Assembly (NCBI GenBank): GCA_965224525.1
Contig: OZ245050.1
Coordinates: forward strand, 3,410,001-3,474,000
Origin: Granulosicoccus sp036478565
GTDB taxonomy: Bacteria; Pseudomonadota; Gammaproteobacteria; Granulosicoccales; Granulosicoccaceae
Length of the DNA stretch: 64,000 nt
Direction: 5' to 3'
How positions within the stretch are numbered: the stretch's first letter is position 1; every line of letters starts with the position of its first letter. Below, one piece after another: positions 62,414 through 64,000 of this stretch. The notes beneath the pieces are model-generated. The model worked only from the letters and a program-made list of their open reading frames with translations. It ran no database searches and was not told where the DNA came from. A program made the translations under genes and the position numbers.

Positions 62414-63775
62414 ATGGACAACACACTTCACGAGCTTGATAAAAAACACAGCCTGCACCCGTATACGCACCTAAAAAACCACCAGAACCAGGGGCCATTT
62501 GTCATCGAACGCGGTGACGGAATTTACCTTTATGATGATCAGGGAATGCGGTTTATCGAAGGCGTCTCAGGGCTTTGGTGCACCTCATTGGGTTTTAGCG
62601 AACAACGCTTGATCGATGCAGCGATACAGCAGTTCTCCAAACTACCCTTCTCACATATGTTTTCACATTGTGCAACGCCGCCAGCTATTGAACTGTCGGC
62701 AAAGCTGATCGAACACGCACCTGCTGGAATTGGCAAAGTGTACTTGGTAAATTCCGGTTCAGAAGCCGTTGATACAGCGGTCAAAATGGCCTGGTACTAC
62801 AACAACGCCAAAGGTCGGCCGCAGAAAAAAACCATCATTTCACGCAAGCGCGCTTATCATGGTGTCACCGTTGCCGCCGGTAGTCTGACTGGCCTGCCCT
62901 ATGTCCAGGAAGGATTTGATCTACCAGCCATACCAGTAATACACGTGGAGCCGCCACACCACTATCGCTATGCCAAGCCAGGTGAGACAGAAACAGGCTA
63001 CGCCACTCGTCTGGCCGCCGAACTGGAGGCCACAATCATCGCTGCGGGGGCCGATACCATTGCCGCCTTTATCGCGGAACCTGTCATGGGTGCCGGTGGC
63101 GTTCTGATACCACCTGTCGGCTATTTCGAGAAAATTCAGGCAGTGCTTGATCGCCACGATATTCTGTTCATCGCCGATGAGGTCATCTGCGGTTTTGGCC
63201 GTACCGGTAGCTGGTGGGGTTCAGACACCTACAATATCCGACCGGATATCATGACCGTAGCCAAACAACTGTCTTCGGCCTACTTGCCAATAGGCGCCGT
63301 TCTGGTCAGCGATGCGCTGTATGAAACCTTTGAGCAGTTCAGCGACAAGCTGGGTATGTTTGGTACGGGTTCAACCTATGGCGGACATCCGGTAGCCGCC
63401 GCGGTTGCACTGGAAACATTGCGCATTTATGAAAGTGACGACATCATGAACCGGGTACGCACTCTGTCCGGTCACTTTGCCGAGCGCGTGCAGGCCCTGC
63501 AAAACCACTCACTGGTAGGGCAGGCACGAACTGTCGGGTTGATCGGGGCAATCGAGCTAGTCAAGGACAAGTCCAGCAAAGCGCAGTACCCGGTCACTGA
63601 CAAGATGGCTGCAAAGGTTATGGCCGCCGCTCGCGAACACGGCTTGATACTACGTGCCCTGCCAGGAGACGCCATCGGCTTTTGCCCGCCATTGATTATT
63701 GATGACGAACAGATTGATGATATGTTTGATGCTGTCGCCGATGCGCTGAATGATGTACAGAAGTCGTTAACGTAA
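62414..63775 (+). CDS. class III pyridoxal-phosphate aminotransferase
   Basis: The 453 residues are a complete class III aminotransferase: VNSGSEAVDTAVKMAWYYNNAKG, KRAYHGVTVAAGSLTG, FIAEPVMGAGGVLIPP, LFIADEVICGFGRTGSWWG with the PLP-contacting Asp, and the Schiff-base Lys in MTVAKQLSSAYLPIGAV. The MFGTGSTYGGHP segment is standard. Members act on omega-amino acids, taurine, putrescine or beta-alanine with pyruvate. The exact amine is not visible. It follows the phosphatase by 41 bp. Confidence 0.93.
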   Translation: MDNTLHELDKKHSLHPYTHLKNHQNQGPFVIERGDGIYLYDDQGMRFIEGVSGLWCTSLGFSEQRLIDAAIQQFSKLPFSHMFSHCATPPAIELSAKLIEHAPAGIGKVYLVNSGSEAVDTAVKMAWYYNNAKGRPQKKTIISRKRAYHGVTVAAGSLTGLPYVQEGFDLPAIPVIHVEPPHHYRYAKPGETETGYATRLAAELEATIIAAGADTIAAFIAEPVMGAGGVLIPPVGYFEKIQAVLDRHDILFIADEVICGFGRTGSWWGSDTYNIRPDIMTVAKQLSSAYLPIGAVLVSDALYETFEQFSDKLGMFGTGSTYGGHPVAAAVALETLRIYESDDIMNRVRTLSGHFAERVQALQNHSLVGQARTVGLIGAIELVKDKSSKAQYPVTDKMAAKVMAAAREHGLILRALPGDAIGFCPPLIIDDEQIDDMFDAVADALNDVQKSLT

Positions 63776-63779
63776 GGGA

Positions 63780-64000
63780 CTAGGGCAGCAACCCGACAAC
63801 AGGCAGCATCCCTGCACTTTGCAGACTATCAACACCCTGTAGCAATCCATAGCCGAGAAAAAACCAGAGCGCATCCAGAAAGGCATTCTGCAACTGCGGC
63901 ATATTTATGGTGTATTGCTCAACGTTGCTGAATTGCGCAAAGGCTGGAATAAAACGCGGCGTACGAGCCTTGTAGTCCAGGTACTCCTGACCCAGCATTT
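63780..64000 (-). CDS. isoprenylcysteine carboxyl methyltransferase-like membrane protein (3' part)
   Basis: The frame is open to the window end, so the N-terminal part is missing. The visible 73 residues start with the family segment EYLDYKARTPRFIPAF, the ICMT/PEMT-like C-terminal motif (E-Y-x-x-Y-x-x-R-x-P-R-x-x-P). They then continue unusually into an amphipathic and hydrophobic extension (FLDALWFFLGYGLLQGVDSL ... MLPVVGLLP). It converges with the aminotransferase gene. Function in bacteria is usually membrane methyltransfer of unknown substrate. Confidence 0.62.
   Translation of the reverse strand, partial: MLGQEYLDYKARTPRFIPAFAQFSNVEQYTINMPQLQNAFLDALWFFLGYGLLQGVDSLQSAGMLPVVGLLP

Overview
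The window looks like chromosomal DNA of a free-living, probably marine, heterotrophic gammaproteobacterium. That placement is inference from gene content: glycine-betaine/methylamine demethylation, deoxy-sugar catabolism, a secreted GH10 xylanase with a GlyGly-CTERM-like tail, LytS/LytTR signalling and a fused malic enzyme. A Granulosicoccus-like relative would fit, but no rRNA or marker gene is present to confirm it. I found no tRNA, rRNA, CRISPR array, insertion sequence or prophage. Both edges cut a gene.

Region 1 (1-13.9 kb): C1/methyl-group metabolism. It holds the end of a methyltetrahydrofolate:corrinoid methyltransferase, a RamA-like ferredoxin/ASKHA corrinoid activator, a GlxA/GbdR-type regulator, an MttB homologue with no in-frame amber codon, a tyrosine/dual-specificity phosphatase, a dimethylglycine/sarcosine dehydrogenase-like flavoprotein and a BhmT-like homocysteine methyltransferase. 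Four of these proteins carry similar arginine-rich tails. A MarR regulator and an NnrU-family protein follow.

Region 2 (13.9-17.3 kb): poorly conserved or decayed DNA. It contains an amidase 3'-end relic, a small membrane protein, a lipoprotein made of three near-identical six-cysteine modules, an unrecognised anchored protein, and about 0.75 kb of apparent gene debris.

Region 3 (17.3-24.2 kb): a carbohydrate ABC importer (two permeases, binding protein, MalK-type ATPase), whose first permease shows a possible 5' frameshift, followed by a membrane GGDEF-EAL protein.

Region 4 (24.2-38.7 kb): a 13-gene leftward operon plus two divergent rightward genes, read as a non-phosphorylative 6-deoxy-sugar (L-rhamnose/L-fucose type) pathway. 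It includes an RhaSTPQ-like importer, RhaM mutarotase, FadR-family regulator, aldo/keto reductase, enolase-superfamily dehydratase, SDR dehydrogenases, a 2-hydroxyacid dehydrogenase, a Gfo/Idh/MocA enzyme, an acetoacetate-decarboxylase-like protein, a xylose-isomerase-like TIM barrel and a 2,4-diketo-3-deoxy-sugar-acid hydrolase. A TGGTCATACCA palindrome in the divergent promoter fits the FadR-family operator.

Region 5 (39-45.3 kb): a tightly packed rightward cluster of a TPR-like periplasmic protein, LolD/MacB-type ATPase, FtsX-type permease, LolA-like lipoprotein-sorting protein, outer-membrane beta-barrel candidate, LytS-type kinase and LytTR regulator. Together these suggest a self-regulated inner-to-outer-membrane transport system.

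Region 6 (45.5-64 kb): mostly housekeeping and accessory single genes. It includes a vWA lipoprotein, GH10 xylanase, DUF445 protein, HopJ-family protein, malic enzyme-PTA fusion overlapping leuA, DUF3820 protein, EamA exporter, a degenerate GGDEF-EAL protein next to a receiver lacking its phosphoacceptor Asp, an S41 peptidase, a quinone reductase-like flavoprotein, a GlcD-type FAD oxidase, a histidine phosphatase, a class III aminotransferase and the end of an isoprenylcysteine-methyltransferase-like membrane protein.
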